DNA of 34,345 bases from Mnemiopsis leidyi (taxonomy: Eukaryota > Ctenophora > Tentaculata > Lobata > Bolinopsidae), in contig JH154208.1 of the NCBI GenBank assembly GCA_000226015.1, positions 4,654 through 38,998 on the forward strand. Direction: 5' to 3'. The position numbers and the translations under genes are program-made. The notes under the pieces are model-generated. The model was not told where the DNA came from, did not search any database, and saw only the letters and a program-made list of their open reading frames with translations. Numbering within the stretch: the stretch's first letter is position 1; every line of letters starts with the position of its first letter. Of the stretch, positions 32,286 to 34,345 are shown piece by piece.

Positions 32286-33748
32286 ATGTCAGTTTTGATC
32301 GACGTTACTCCTACTGTACATGAAAAGTTTAAGAACTACAAAAAGAGCTCCTCGTTTAGAGACAAAACTGATGCTGAACTTTTGGAATACTTCCTGGACT
32401 CCTTCGAGGTCATCACCTGTATAGGTGTGTATTCAGTATTTGAATTCATGGAACTTATGGAAAGCAGGAATTCTTCGAAATCTTTGTAATGAATAGAACT
32501 ATAAGATATCTTAGCATCTTCTGTCATATAACAAATCAGACACTGTTTTCCTACGTTCCAATAATTGGCACAAATTATTGGTTTATTAGTAATGCTTGTA
32601 ATCCGAAATAACTATCATCCAACTTGTCTTTGACGGAATCAATTTTGGCAGTTTTCTATGCATTTTTGCCTATTCTATTTATAATGTACAATGTCTACTC
32701 AAGAGCAGAACCACCAATAATTCAGTTAAATGTTTCAGTTGAACTCGGTGCCAGGATAACAGCAGCCCCGAAAACAGTCCAACCCTCACAAACCACAGAC
32801 CCTACTGCACAGCAAGACGCTCAACCACGTGTACTCTCCCCCTCACAGCATCGTGTGGAACAACCTACACAGGAAGCTTCACTCTTGGAGACAACCACTT
32901 CCCCGAAATTTGTACCTAGTGCAAGAAAATCAACTCCTACCACTGCAGGTAGATTCAATGATGCCAGCTGTGCGACTCGCATCGAAACAAATAGGAGGAA
33001 TGGAAACTTCCAGAGAGCCCGAAAAAGTATTTCTTCAAGTCCAAAAGCAAAAAAGAGCACCGGTACAAATCAGACACCTAGCACAAGAATTCTCAGTATT
33101 CCGCCGAATCTATCAACGAATGCTATTGAATCCCTTATGCAGTCCTCCGGATTCCCATTTGGGCCTGCCAAACGCAGAATAAGAAAATCAATCCAAAATT
33201 TACATGGACATGGTCCAAGAATAAGAAAATCGACCCAAAGTTCACACGCTCCAAAACCAGCTAAACCCCTTGCCGTTAGACCGATACCAGCTATTAAGAC
33301 AGAGCCTGTTGATCCTACCGACATAACAAGCAATACAACCCCACAGTCTGAGTCGTGTGCTCCTAACATAAGCCTTCGTCCATCTGAGTCGTCTGTACCT
33401 AACTCAAGTATTTCGATACAACACTCTCCCCAAGCTCAACACTCTCCCCAAGCTCTTCCCTCTGTATGTGATGGTACTAGCAGTTCGGCGAGAAACCCTA
33501 TCCAGCGTGAAAACATATCCAGCAGCACCCCAAGTGATTCGATCCAAGGTACTTTCATCGACTTCATTATTTGATGTTTTTCCGTACTATAGTAGTGCAA
33601 AGTGTTATTTTCATAATTCATTGTCCTGAAGTAGTCACTTATTTTTAAAGACTATTTAAACTAGTGACTTAATTTCAGAAAACGAAACAGAATCCTATGA
33701 TCCAGTCAGTATTGCAGAAGTTCTTAACCTTCAGTCTAAGACAAAAAG
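32286..33748 (+). CDS. ZnF-family paralogue ZnF-C, 5' part (3 coding exons, partial)
   Basis: Third tandem paralogue, running off the right edge. Exons: 32286-32424 (phase 1), 32739-33548 (phase 1), 33679-33748 (phase 2); all frames join. Residues 1-47 repeat the N-terminal module (SVLIDVTPTVHEKFKNYKK, then KTDAELLEYFLDSFEVITC). Exon 2 encodes about 270 Ser/Thr/Pro/Arg/Lys-rich, probably disordered residues with an internal duplication (RIRKSIQ..., RIRKSTQ...) and a SUMO-type motif, AIKTEPVDP. Exon 3 is 70 bases, phase 1 to 2, the same length and phases as exon 3 of ZnF-A, which is followed there by the finger exon. No finger is seen in the window; a terminal finger exon downstream is predicted. 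The acceptor ttatccctctag lies 22 bases before the ATG. Confidence 0.78.
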
Positions 33749-33940
33749 GTACACCTTGTTGGGTATTTTCTGTTATACATACTCCCCTTTAATGATAATT
33801 AATTATATTAATTTTACCGTTATGTTCCCATATATGTATTGAAAAATTGTGTAGCTTATGTTACGCAAGGACACAGTATGTTCTTTGGACCATAGTGGAA
33901 ATAAACCTTACTGGAGGTACTGACAGGACCCGAAAATTTA
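33749..33940 (+). other. ZnF-C intron 3, left part
   Basis: AT-rich sequence after donor gtacac. No further exon was identified. Confidence 0.5.
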
Positions 33941-33944
33941 AAAT

Positions 33945-34345
33945 CCTAACCGAAATTTTTGTTTTGAAAAGAAATTTTGGGCAAGAAAAATATTGAAAAT
34001 GTCATATTTTTCAGCAAATTTATTTGTCTCACAAACACTTTCGGTTTGAAAAAAATTTCGGGGAGAAATGTTGTAAATTGCTTCTTTTCAGCCAATTTGT
34101 TTGTCTCACAAAAATTTCCAGTTTTGAAAAAAAATGTCTGGGAGAAATTTCGAAAACGAGTAGCTTCTATCTAATTTTTTGGTCTCACAGAAATTTTCGG
34201 TTTGGAAACAAATTAGATACGGGAGGAAAATTCTGAAAATGGCTTGTTTGTCATCAATTTTTTGTCCTACAGAAATTCTCGGTTTGGAGAGAAATTTCCG
34301 GCAAGGAAAAATTGAAAATGGCGTGTTTTCAACCAATTTATTCGT
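33945..34345. repeat. Degenerate tandem repeat of about 80 bp
   Basis: Anchor words gtctcaca/gtcctaca followed by aaattttcggtttg recur at 34026, 34103, 34182 and 34264 (spacings 77, 79, 82). Each is preceded by gaaaatg...ttttca. The array continues past the right edge. The small open frames on both strands here are products of the repeat. Confidence 0.85.

Noticed and set aside
32721..32725. Acceptor ttcag at 32725 for ZnF-C exon 2
   Set aside because: It puts exon 2 out of phase with exon 1. The next AG, at 32738, keeps the frame.
32821..33369. Frames overlapping ZnF-C exon 2 on both strands
   Set aside because: The spliced + frame joins exons 1, 2 and 3 in phase; the others do not connect to any splice pattern.

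Overview
The window is animal nuclear DNA. Its genes are split by introns with GT/AG splice sites, exons are short, intergenic sequence is long, and the recognised products are metazoan housekeeping proteins plus C2H2 zinc-finger proteins. The sequence alone does not settle the phylum; an invertebrate fits the gene sizes and the zinc-finger family, which I do not recognise. All six gene models lie on the + strand. One 10-base N gap (18677-18686) sits in a CT microsatellite.

Layout: (1) 1-1341, the 3' end of an AMP deaminase gene (AMPD). (2) About 2600-4600, a cluster of inverted-repeat DNA elements and palindromes. (3) 6474-6944, an intronless SFT2-family vesicle-transport gene. (4) 8323-13553, a three-exon gene for mitochondrial ATP synthase subunit g (ATP5MG). 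(5) 15063-22013, 26195-28852 and 32286 to the right edge, three head-to-tail zinc-finger paralogues, called ZnF-A, ZnF-B and ZnF-C here. (6) 29877-30723, a short non-autonomous Merlin-like DNA transposon between ZnF-B and ZnF-C. A degenerate tandem repeat of about 80 bp fills the right end.

ZnF-A, -B and -C are joined by splice phase. Each begins with a coding exon of 46-49 codons carrying the same module: a hydrophobic strand, a helix, then a K-[ST]-D-x-[DE]-[FL]-L helix. In each the exon ends in phase 1 and an AG acceptor lies just upstream of the ATG. Ser/Pro/acid-rich linker exons follow, and in A and B one large terminal exon carries the zinc fingers. This looks like a local tandem expansion of putative transcription factors with a shared N-terminal module, comparable in layout to KRAB, ZAD or SCAN families.

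The two most unusual observations are these. Three separate tandem repeats in AMPD each sit on an exon edge: a 5' splice site with 12 intact copies, a 3' splice site with 4 copies, and the stop codon with 4 copies. The ZnF-B gene also carries a well-formed seventh zinc finger in the wrong reading frame, just after an A6 homopolymer.
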